Positions 1 through 5,309 of a DNA stretch of 5,309 nt are shown here, one piece after another; position 1 is the first letter of the stretch; the number at the start of each line of letters is the position of its first letter. The stretch lies in the NCBI GenBank assembly GCA_035628595.1, contig DASPJN010000157.1, forward strand, positions 1 through 5,309. Reading direction: 5' to 3'. The DNA comes from Chryseosolibacter sp035628595 (lineage in GTDB: Bacteria > Bacteroidota > Bacteroidia > Cytophagales > Cyclobacteriaceae). The notes beneath the pieces are model-generated. The model did not search any database, was not told the origin of the DNA, and was given only the letters and a program-made list of their open reading frames with translations. Made by a program: the position numbers and the translations under genes.

Positions 1-2187
1 GCGTTTGTTGTTCAATATTATGATTCGACTTATCCGATATCGTTAACAGCGCTTGAAAGTATTTCGGGGGCGTTGGGTATTACTTCCGAGGTTTCCGCGT
101 TTGTTTCGGAATCAAAAGTTCTTTCACTTAATGATTGGCTCTTGTTCAGAAAGCAGTGGGGGAAAAAATTGAACGAAAGCACGATCGTTGAGGCGCTTCA
201 ATCATTGAATAACGATCACGAGGGATTAAAGCAAATATTATCCCGCCAGTATTATCAGCTTACTTACTGGAAGCGTTCAGAGTTTGAAATTAACTATCGC
301 AGATTTTTTACTGTTAATGAACTCATCTGCCTGCGAATGGAAGACCAACATGTATTTGACGAATACCATCAGTTCATAAAGCAATTGTACGATGAAAATC
401 TGATCAACGGCGTCCGTATCGATCACATCGATGGTTTGTATGATCCATCAGGCTATGTAACGCGGCTGCGAAATTTGCTAGGGCCCGATTGTTACATCAT
501 CGCCGAAAAAATTCTCGAGGCGAAAGAAGACATGCCGGAGCACTGGCCACTGCAGGGAACAAGCGGATACGAGTTTCTTTCTTATGTGAGCCAGCTCGCA
601 ACTGAACGCGAAGGAGGGAGGAAACTCGTTGATTTTTATCGACAACTCATCCCTGACTTGATGCCATACAATAAAATGGTGTATCAGAATAAGAAGCTGA
701 TTCTGGAAAATTATATGCGCGGCGAATGGGACAATTTATTCCACCTCGCGCACGAACTTAGTCTGACAGATCGGTTTAATAGCGATCGTTTGAAAGAAGC
801 GCTGGGAGTTTTTATGTTGTGTGTTCCCGTATACAGAATCTATCCTGATAAATTTCCTCTTCGTGAGAAGGAACAATCGGTGATCAATGAAACATTTCGT
901 CGTTGTTATGAGCATGCGCGCCATCTCGAAGCTGAACTTCGGCATCTCGAGAGTGTTTTTACAGGCAAGGTGGAGCAACTGGCCGCCATGAAGTTTTTGA
1001 AGCGCGTGATGCAGTTTACCGGACCACTCACAGCAAAGGGTGTTGAGGATACAACGTTTTACGTGTATAATCCGCTCATCTCCCATGATGAAGTAGGCGA
1101 TGCACCTTCAACATTGGGCATCAGCGTGCAGTCATTTCATTCGAAGATGGCAATGCGGTTGAAAACTAATCGCTTCTCGTTAAATGCGACTGCTACGCAC
1201 GACACTAAACGTGGTGAAGATGCGAGACTCCGTCTTAATATGCTCAGTCAGATACCGGAAGTGTGGGAGTCGCATGTCAGGAACTGGCTCGAGTTGAATA
1301 AGTCACTGAAGAAGACTGTTGATGAAAAGCCAGCACCGTCGCTTAATGACGAATACTTCATTTACCAGTCGTTGATCGGCGGCATGCCTGAGTCAATGCT
1401 CGCAGATGAACCTTTTCTCGAGAGAGTTGCGGCTTACCTCACAAAAGCGATTCGCGAGGCGAAAGAAAACAGTAACTGGTCGGCGCCAAATGAGGCCTAC
1501 GAGCAGGCGTGTATAGGTTTTGTCAGAAATCTTTTCAGCCCCGATCATGGTTTTGCCGCAACCTTTATCCCGTTTGTTCAAATGATCCGTCGCTATGCCG
1601 AGATCTACTCGCTGTCTCAAACATTGATCAAGATTACAGCGCCAGGCATTCCCGATACTTATCAGGGATGTACGCTCTGGGATCTTAGTTTTGTTGATCC
1701 GGATAACCGACGTCCGGTAGATTATCCAGCGCGAACTAGAATTCTATCTGAAATAGCCGAGAAGGAACGGGAAGGGCGTCCAACCCTGATGGATTTTTTG
1801 CGAGCGAACCGCAATAGCGCCTTCGAAAAGCTGTTTGTAACATGGAAGGCACTCAGTTTCAGACGGCAGTTCCCCTCGCTTTTTGCCGAAGGTGAGTATG
1901 TGAGCCTAGATGCAAGAGGCGAGGCATTTGTGATGGCCTATGCGCGAGCATTTGAAAATAAAATAATCGTCGTCGTCGTCCCGCTTGGTCTGGCACGCAA
2001 CAGACAGACAGATCAGCCCTATGCCGATCAGTTCAATGAAGCGAACTACATCATATTACCCGCTGGTTATCCGGCCACATGGACGAATGTTTTGACCGGA
2101 GATGTTGTGTCGGCCGAGAAAAAACTTTTCATTTTCGATGCATTCAAGGATTTTCCTGTTGCATTGTTCGTCGGTGAAAAAATTTAG
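1..2187 (+). CDS. treY: Maltooligosyl trehalose synthase (TreY), 5'-truncated by window edge
   Basis: GH13-family enzyme (EC 5.4.99.15) that converts the reducing-end alpha-1,4 bond of maltooligosaccharides to alpha,alpha-1,1, giving maltooligosyl trehalose, from which TreZ releases trehalose; cytoplasmic. The frame is open from base 1, so the TTG at 73 is not the start; 728 codons are visible. Numbering from base 1, the motifs in order are: GVRIDHIDG (137-145, nucleophile D141), AEKIL with general acid E169, GTSGYEF (186-192), KGVEDTTF (346-353), THDTKRGEDAR (399-409, third catalytic Asp D401), PGIPDTYQG (548-556) and VDPDNRRPVDY (565-575). The end, with a WTNVLTG strand and a closing FPVALF, fits the family's C-terminal beta domain, so the 3' end is intact. 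By comparison with the roughly 720-residue archaeal enzyme, about 90-110 N-terminal residues are probably missing. treZ is expected upstream but is not visible. The assignment is very secure. Confidence 0.96.
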   Translation, partial: AFVVQYYDSTYPISLTALESISGALGITSEVSAFVSESKVLSLNDWLLFRKQWGKKLNESTIVEALQSLNNDHEGLKQILSRQYYQLTYWKRSEFEINYRRFFTVNELICLRMEDQHVFDEYHQFIKQLYDENLINGVRIDHIDGLYDPSGYVTRLRNLLGPDCYIIAEKILEAKEDMPEHWPLQGTSGYEFLSYVSQLATEREGGRKLVDFYRQLIPDLMPYNKMVYQNKKLILENYMRGEWDNLFHLAHELSLTDRFNSDRLKEALGVFMLCVPVYRIYPDKFPLREKEQSVINETFRRCYEHARHLEAELRHLESVFTGKVEQLAAMKFLKRVMQFTGPLTAKGVEDTTFYVYNPLISHDEVGDAPSTLGISVQSFHSKMAMRLKTNRFSLNATATHDTKRGEDARLRLNMLSQIPEVWESHVRNWLELNKSLKKTVDEKPAPSLNDEYFIYQSLIGGMPESMLADEPFLERVAAYLTKAIREAKENSNWSAPNEAYEQACIGFVRNLFSPDHGFAATFIPFVQMIRRYAEIYSLSQTLIKITAPGIPDTYQGCTLWDLSFVDPDNRRPVDYPARTRILSEIAEKEREGRPTLMDFLRANRNSAFEKLFVTWKALSFRRQFPSLFAEGEYVSLDARGEAFVMAYARAFENKIIVVVVPLGLARNRQTDQPYADQFNEANYIILPAGYPATWTNVLTGDVVSAEKKLFIFDAFKDFPVALFVGEKI

Positions 2188-2208
2188 CTTAAAAAAACAG
2201 CTTTTTTC
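2186..2208 (+). terminator. Weak terminator-like A/T hairpin at the end of treY
   Basis: A run of seven A (2191-2197), the tetraloop CAGC and six T (2202-2207) can fold into an A:T-only hairpin. Alternatively, AGCT at 2186-2189 can pair with AGCT at 2199-2202, followed by a T run. Neither form has a GC-rich stem. It overlaps or directly follows the treY stop codon, so it could weakly terminate treY, but it may simply be A/T-rich intergenic sequence. Confidence 0.25.
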
Positions 2209-2211
2209 AAA

Positions 2212-2246
2212 ACACCTGATTGGTTAATGACACAATAGGTGTACCT
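2212..2246. repeat. Inverted repeat ACACCT/AGGTGT around the csp promoter
   Basis: ACACCT (2212-2217) and AGGTGT (2237-2242) are perfect 6-base inverted repeats separated by 19 bases. The right arm continues as AGGT-GT-ACCT (2237-2246), a second small palindrome overlapping the -7 box. The arms bracket the -33 element and lie upstream of the predicted transcription start, so a protein-binding site is more likely than an RNA hairpin. It could also be a chance repeat in a short sequence. Confidence 0.3.
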
Positions 2247-2249
2247 TTG
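2220..2249 (+). promoter_or_regulatory. Bacteroidota-type promoter of the cold-shock gene
   Basis: TACCTTTG at 2242-2249 is an exact match to the Bacteroidota -7 consensus TAnnTTTG. TTGG at 2220-2223, 18 bases upstream, approximates the -33 TTTG element at an acceptable spacing. Transcription would start near 2255, leaving a leader of only about 25 bases before the ATG at 2280. The start site and leader length are inferred. Confidence 0.6.
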
Positions 2250-2279
2250 ACACATTATTAATTATCATTTTTATCACCA

Positions 2280-2480
2280 ATGAAAGAAGGAACAGTAAAA
2301 TTCTTTAACGAAACCAAAGGATTCGGTTTTATTAAGGAAACAGCTACGGGCAAAGAATTCTTTGTTCACGTATCAGGGCTTTTAGTTGACAACATCTATG
2401 AAAACGATGAAGTAACTTTTGAGCTTAAAGAAGGAAAGAAAGGCTTAAACGCCGTTAACGTAAGATTAGTTAATAACTAA
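2280..2480 (+). CDS. Small cold-shock-domain protein (CspA family)
   Basis: A 66-residue single cold-shock domain, the normal length for stand-alone Csp proteins. It is an OB-fold protein that binds single-stranded RNA or DNA and acts as an RNA chaperone that melts secondary structure. The sequence begins MKEGTVKFFN, carries RNP1 KGFGFI (13-18) and RNP2-like FVHVSGL (28-34), and ends with the usual GKKGLNAVNVR strand (52-62). The position equivalent to the E. coli CspA tryptophan near residue 11 is Phe here (F8), a conservative aromatic swap. The ATG at 2280 gives exactly the family N-terminus, and no Shine-Dalgarno precedes it. It is a monocistronic unit with its own promoter in the 92-base gap after treY and a strong terminator 21 bases after the stop. 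Whether it is cold-induced or constitutive cannot be told: the predicted leader is short, unlike the long thermosensing leader of E. coli cspA. Confidence 0.95.
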   Translation: MKEGTVKFFNETKGFGFIKETATGKEFFVHVSGLLVDNIYENDEVTFELKEGKKGLNAVNVRLVNN

Positions 2481-2501
2481 GATATAGCTTACTTCTATTG
2501 G

Positions 2502-2535
2502 AAAAGCTCCCCGCAAGAGGAGCTTTTTTGTTTTT
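2502..2535 (+). terminator. Intrinsic terminator of csp, possibly also serving osmC
   Basis: AAAAGCTCC (2502-2510) and GGAGCTTTT (2519-2527) form a perfect 9-bp stem with an 8-base loop. T6-G-T5 (2524-2535) follows. On the minus strand the same stem is followed only by a short T run, so it would be a weaker terminator for the convergent osmC, whose stop codon lies just 3' at 2543-2545. Confidence 0.88.
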
Positions 2536-2542
2536 GTCAGCT

Positions 2543-2953
2543 TTAGGCCAGCGTCGCGTCCAACGTGATCTTGGTATTCAATAGCTTCGAAATAGGGCAG
2601 TTCTGTTTTGCGTCTTCTGCTGCTGCCTGAAACTTCTCTTTACTTATCCCCGGCACCTTTGCTGAAAGTTTTATCGCCGATTCCGTAATTGCACCATTTT
2701 CAAGTGTGATGGTGCAATCGCTGGTAATTTCATCGGCGGTGAAGCCCGCTTCGTTTAGTACAAAGCTCAACTTCATTGAGAAGCACCCCGCATGTGCCGC
2801 CGCTATCAGTTCTTCCGGATTTGTGCCTTTGCCTTGGGCGAAACGGCTGTTGAATGAATATTGTGTCTTATCCAGAACGGTGCTTGTGGTGCTCAGATGT
2901 CCGGATCCTTCCTTGCCTGATCCTTTCCAGACTGCAGTTGCTTTTCTTCTCAT
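2543..2953 (-). CDS. osmC: OsmC-family hydroperoxide reductase
   Basis: A 136-residue cytoplasmic OsmC/Ohr-superfamily protein, close to the usual 135-145 residues. The family reduces organic hydroperoxides and hydrogen peroxide with a thiol pair, protecting against oxidative and osmotic stress. The two catalytic cysteines are visible: C57 in HAGCFSM and C119 in NCPISK. Also present are the likely catalytic Arg (R37 in FNSRF) and Glu (E48 in TNPEELI). The N-terminus (RRKATAVWKGSGKEG, a substrate-side beta strand, then an LST segment) resembles OsmC rather than Ohr. The ATG at 2953 gives a family-like start; the upstream bases are A/C-rich with no Shine-Dalgarno. It stands alone, convergent with csp and divergent from the Usp gene. 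OsmC versus a close paralogous subfamily rests on overall resemblance, so the subfamily is less certain than the family. Confidence 0.93.
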   Translation of the reverse strand: MRRKATAVWKGSGKEGSGHLSTTSTVLDKTQYSFNSRFAQGKGTNPEELIAAAHAGCFSMKLSFVLNEAGFTADEITSDCTITLENGAITESAIKLSAKVPGISKEKFQAAAEDAKQNCPISKLLNTKITLDATLA

Positions 2954-2987
2954 AATGTTATGTTGGATTGTTGTTGGGTAAAAATAA

Positions 2988-2995
2988 CAAATATT
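2988..2995 (-). promoter_or_regulatory. Possible -7 promoter element of osmC
   Basis: Read on the minus strand this is AATATTTG, one mismatch from the Bacteroidota TAnnTTTG box, located 35 bases upstream of the osmC ATG. No convincing TTTG -33 element is visible 17-23 bases further upstream, so the call is tentative. For the divergent Usp gene, no TTTG occurs on the plus strand of the 125-base intergenic region, and I see no promoter match for it. Confidence 0.3.
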
Positions 2996-3078
2996 AAAGA
3001 CCTAAGGCTATCATTTCAGTTTAACGAACGAGCATGCCCTCTGGCGTGATTTTAATAATGCTTCATCTGATAATTGTT

Positions 3079-3933
3079 ATGAAAAGAATACTTGTACCTA
3101 CTGATCTTTCACCTGCCGCGGAAACCGGCTTACACATGGCGGTTGAGATAGCCCGCAAATGTGGCGCGCTTGTAAACCTCGTAAATTTTACTCGTCACCC
3201 GATAGGCTCTACATTTCTCGCCACGGGAGACGTGATGATCACCGATGAGGAGCCTGATATTTTTGGAATTGAAGTTCTCAAAGCTACTAAAGAACGAATG
3301 GAAGCGCTTGTGGAGAAGTATATTGCCTCTGGAGTCACTGTCAATGTCGCCGTTGTCGACAGCGAATACAAGCATGGCATTGACGAATATCTTCGTTCAG
3401 AAAATATTGATCTGATCGTAATGGGGACTTCAGGTGAACAAAATGCAAAGGAGGTCTTTACCGGAAATCATACGGAGCAGACAATCAAAGTTTCCGCGTG
3501 CCCCGTGCTCTCCATCCGTGATGGTTTTTCGATCGACCAACTCAAAACGATGGTTGTCGCAGTTGACGTGCTTACCGATAACAAGTCTGCCGACGGACTC
3601 ACAGCATTGAAAGAGCTTGCAGAATGTTTCGACGCATGTATTCACCTGGTGCACGTACGTGATACGAAGAAAAATCCGACGCTTATTCTCGATGAGTATT
3701 TTAACCAGATGGCGGCTATCGCCGGTCTTCAGAAATACAAAGTTCGGATAATTGACACCGATGATGTCGTTGAAGGACTAACAAGCTATGCCCAGGAAGT
3801 TAATGCTGGATTTCTCGCTGTGATCAAGAACAGCAAGGAAGGCATCTTCAGAATTTTCTCGCAAAACCTTTCTGATAAACTAATCAAAGAGGAGGGAAGA
3901 CCTGTTGTTACAGTCAATCTTCAGAATTCGTGA
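3079..3933 (+). CDS. Tandem-domain universal stress protein (UspA superfamily)
   Basis: A 284-residue cytoplasmic protein with two Usp domains (about 1-147 and 155-284), the common size for Bacteroidota tandem Usps. Usps are nucleotide-binding stress-response proteins without a defined reaction. Domain 1 starts with MKRILVPTDLS, including the nucleotide-contacting D9, and carries the ATP-binding loop G-2X-G-9X-G as GTSG (116-119) through G129-N130, with Asn where Ser/Thr is usual. It closes with CPVLSI. Domain 2 starts with a similar strand (VVAVD, D163) and ends RPVVTV, but its loop region (KNSKEGIFRIFSQN) lacks the Gly pattern, so it probably does not bind ATP. An in-frame ATG at 3034 would add 15 residues (PSGVILIMLHLIIV plus the first Met), but MKRILVPTD at 3079 matches the family start, so I chose 3079. 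No Shine-Dalgarno is seen at either start. It is monocistronic, with a terminator 21 bases after its stop. Confidence 0.93.
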   Translation: MKRILVPTDLSPAAETGLHMAVEIARKCGALVNLVNFTRHPIGSTFLATGDVMITDEEPDIFGIEVLKATKERMEALVEKYIASGVTVNVAVVDSEYKHGIDEYLRSENIDLIVMGTSGEQNAKEVFTGNHTEQTIKVSACPVLSIRDGFSIDQLKTMVVAVDVLTDNKSADGLTALKELAECFDACIHLVHVRDTKKNPTLILDEYFNQMAAIAGLQKYKVRIIDTDDVVEGLTSYAQEVNAGFLAVIKNSKEGIFRIFSQNLSDKLIKEEGRPVVTVNLQNS

Positions 3934-3954
3934 TATGTAACCATTCACAATAAG

Positions 3955-3986
3955 AAAAAAAGGCGCTTGTGAAACGCCTTTTTTTT
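3955..3986. terminator. Bidirectional intrinsic terminator between usp and GH57
   Basis: AAAAAAAGGCG (3955-3965) and CGCCTTTTTTT (3975-3985) form an 11-bp stem with a 9-base loop. The GGCG/CGCC core is flanked by seven A on one side and eight T on the other, so each strand reads hairpin then T run. It sits 21 bases after the usp stop and ends 3 bases before the GH57 stop (3989-3991), so it should terminate both convergent transcripts. Confidence 0.9.
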
Positions 3987-3988
3987 CC

Positions 3989-5257
3989 TTAAGCATGCGC
4001 AAGTTCGCGCAGCGCCTTGGTGATCTTTTTCGCCTTCTTTTGTTTTGCGAGTTTCCTGTGTTTCTCGATTTTGCACGTAAAGTCCGTTAGCACATTCATG
4101 TAATTGATGAATGCTTCATAAGGCGACGGGTAATGACTAAAATAGTTGTGAACCGATCCGTCACTTCCCTGCTTTGTTGACATGTAATAGAAGTGATCGC
4201 TGGTCTGCAACAGTCTCCATTGGCGCGTGATCTCGGAATCGTTTAACGCTTTTACCTCCCGTTCAATTTTTCCGAGCGAGTCAAATGCGTCTTTTTGCAT
4301 GTCGTTGCCAAGCCACGCCGAGAGGTCGCGTTCATGGTCGGCCCAACTCACGGTTTTTTCAGCGTTTAATTTTCCTGAAGCCTGAATGTTGCGGACAGCT
4401 TCGGTAGGTGTCATCAGGCGGTGACAATCACTCGTTGCAATGTTCTTTAACAACTTCTTCAGGAAGTCGTGGATCCCGGATTCCTTCTTTTGATGTTCGC
4501 CAAAGGTCTCGTAATCCATACCGATTGTGACGATTTTATCATCCGGAGAAATGTCGTTGATCCATTTCATATATTTTTCAGGCGTCAGGCGAACGCCGTG
4601 TTCAAAAAAGCGAAACGCAATGTCATCACTTAAGATGTAATCACGCAGTAAGATTTTCAGCTCTGAATGTTCCGGGTGCTCATAAACCTGGTGTGCATTT
4701 CGGTTATTCTTCAGAATCTGTTGAACACCATCGGTGATAACACCCTCAAATCCCAGCAGCGCAGCCCGTTTGCCGATTTCGTTGTTGTAGATCAACTCTG
4801 TATTTCGAAAAAATGTTGGTCTTCTTCCAAACAGATTTTCGATGAGTTCGGCGTGTTTTAACACCTGGATCTCGAATTCGTGTCCATTCATCAGAGACGC
4901 GAGCGAATGAAAATATGTTTCACCGAGAAATTCCACGTTACCAGTATCCGCAAGTGCCTTAAAACTGTCGATTACTTCCGGTGTATATTCAGCAAACTGA
5001 TCAAGTGCAACACCTGATATTGAAAAACAAACTTTTATTTCCGGATGCTTCTTTATGAGCTTTAACAAGAGCGCATTTGTCGGCAGGTAGCACGACGATG
5101 CCACGCGTTCAACAACAGACTGGTTAACGAAATCATCATACAGGGTTCCGTCTGCTCCTATATCAAAGAACTTTACCGGTTTGAAACGTTTTGGCTGGTG
5201 GACCTGAAAATACAGAATCAGGTTTCTCACATTTTCATTGTTGTTCTGTAAGCTCAT
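3989..5257 (-). CDS. GH57 alpha-amylase-type glycoside hydrolase
   Basis: A 422-residue GH57 protein, predicted to hydrolyse alpha-1,4-glucans such as glycogen or maltodextrin with retention of configuration. No signal peptide or membrane segment is seen, so it is probably cytoplasmic. Family regions in order: YFQVHQP (16-22), GETYFHS (112-118), TELIYNNE with presumed nucleophile E154, TIGMDYETFGEH with presumed acid/base D248 (244-255), and SWADHERDLSAWLGN (304-318). The stretch FFDIG with YDD (30-42) and the YLPTN segment (57-61) resemble the Bacteroidota GH57 type found beside glycogen synthase. Both catalytic residues appear present; some alpha-amylase-like GH57 homologues lack one or both. 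The C-terminal tail is lysine-rich (about 395-417). The ATG at 5257 lies inside the end of the upstream gene, a 23-base overlap, and has no Shine-Dalgarno, which suggests an operon with translational coupling. Exact substrate specificity within GH57 cannot be fixed from sequence reading. Confidence 0.92.
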   Translation of the reverse strand: MSLQNNNENVRNLILYFQVHQPKRFKPVKFFDIGADGTLYDDFVNQSVVERVASSCYLPTNALLLKLIKKHPEIKVCFSISGVALDQFAEYTPEVIDSFKALADTGNVEFLGETYFHSLASLMNGHEFEIQVLKHAELIENLFGRRPTFFRNTELIYNNEIGKRAALLGFEGVITDGVQQILKNNRNAHQVYEHPEHSELKILLRDYILSDDIAFRFFEHGVRLTPEKYMKWINDISPDDKIVTIGMDYETFGEHQKKESGIHDFLKKLLKNIATSDCHRLMTPTEAVRNIQASGKLNAEKTVSWADHERDLSAWLGNDMQKDAFDSLGKIEREVKALNDSEITRQWRLLQTSDHFYYMSTKQGSDGSVHNYFSHYPSPYEAFINYMNVLTDFTCKIEKHRKLAKQKKAKKITKALRELAHA

Positions 5258-5309
5258 GGTATAAGTTATTTAATCGTTTTGCCGCTCTGTCCCATGTAAT
5301 GCCCTTGAT
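5235..5309 (-). CDS. C-terminal end of a probable glycosyltransferase (glycogen-synthase-like), cut by window edge
   Basis: On the minus strand a frame different from that of GH57 is open from the window edge for 24 codons and ends in TGA at 5235-5237. The visible residues include ITWDRAAKRLNNLYHEL, which has the look of the closing helix of GT4/GT5-type glycosyltransferases (an aromatic-Trp-x-x-x-A pattern followed by a helix ending near L-Y-x-x-L). The gene overlaps the GH57 start by 23 bases in another frame. In Bacteroidota a glycogen-synthase-type glycosyltransferase commonly sits directly before this GH57 gene, so context supports the call. With only 24 residues the reading frame is likely real, but the product is inferred mainly from context. 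Confidence 0.6.
   Translation of the reverse strand: MKGITWDRAAKRLNNLYHELTEQQ

Noticed and set aside
73..75. TTG at 73 as the true start of treY
   Set aside because: The frame is open and family-like upstream to base 1 (FVVQYYDSTYPIS), so the gene continues beyond the window edge.
736..1086. Minus-strand open frame of 116 codons inside treY
   Set aside because: It is antisense to a well-conserved coding region, its translation resembles no known family, and it has no promoter signal; treated as a shadow frame.
1968..1979. (CGT)4 trinucleotide run inside treY as a possible phase-variable repeat
   Set aside because: It is short, and unit changes of three bases keep the frame; it simply encodes four Val in a hydrophobic strand.
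2247..2275. TTGACA (2247-2252) as an E. coli-type -35 box
   Set aside because: No good -10 hexamer lies 16-18 bases downstream (TTTATC at best), and the same bases are better explained as part of the TAnnTTTG element.
2188..2279. Small ncRNA or riboswitch between treY and csp
   Set aside because: Only 92 bases, with a promoter match close to the csp start and no GC-bearing structured element other than the short inverted repeat already listed.
2706..2981. Plus-strand open frame of 91 codons over osmC
   Set aside because: It is antisense to the clear OsmC gene, with no family resemblance.
2971..2990. TTGTT...AACAA inverted repeat upstream of osmC as an operator
   Set aside because: Five-base A/T-rich arms in an A/T-rich spacer are expected by chance.

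Overview
The window looks like an ordinary chromosomal segment of a Bacteroidota bacterium, possibly Chitinophagaceae- or Sphingobacteriia-like. Four things point there. None of the four visible gene starts has a Shine-Dalgarno sequence. The cold-shock gene has a close match to the Bacteroidota promoter (TTTG-like -33 element, TAnnTTTG -7 element). The tandem universal stress protein, the 66-residue cold-shock protein and the GH57 amylase are all of the types common in that phylum. The taxonomic call is inference from protein style and signals, not from a marker gene.

Layout. Positions 1-2187 (+) hold the C-terminal part of maltooligosyl trehalose synthase (TreY), whose 5' end lies outside the window. 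A 92-base gap with a promoter leads to a small cold-shock-domain protein (2280-2480, +). A strong hairpin terminator follows, shared with the convergent OsmC-family peroxide-resistance gene (2543-2953, -). A 125-base divergent intergenic region separates osmC from a two-domain universal stress protein (start best placed at 3079, ends 3933, +). A second hairpin terminator with A and T flanks separates it from the convergent GH57 alpha-amylase-type gene (3989-5257, -). At the right edge the C-terminal 24 codons of another minus-strand gene (5235-5309), very likely a glycosyltransferase of the glycogen-synthase kind, overlap the GH57 start by 23 bases.

How the genes fit together. TreY rearranges the reducing end of alpha-1,4-glucans into trehalose. 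The GH57 enzyme and the glycosyltransferase-like neighbour are typical of intracellular alpha-glucan (glycogen) turnover in Bacteroidota. The three small genes between them are a cold-shock RNA chaperone, an OsmC hydroperoxide reductase and a Usp, all general stress functions. The window therefore reads as a stress and storage-carbohydrate neighbourhood, but the genes lie in several transcription units, so co-regulation is only a hypothesis. I see no mobile element, CRISPR array, tRNA, rRNA or clearly novel system. No stretch above 300 bases lacks a gene.
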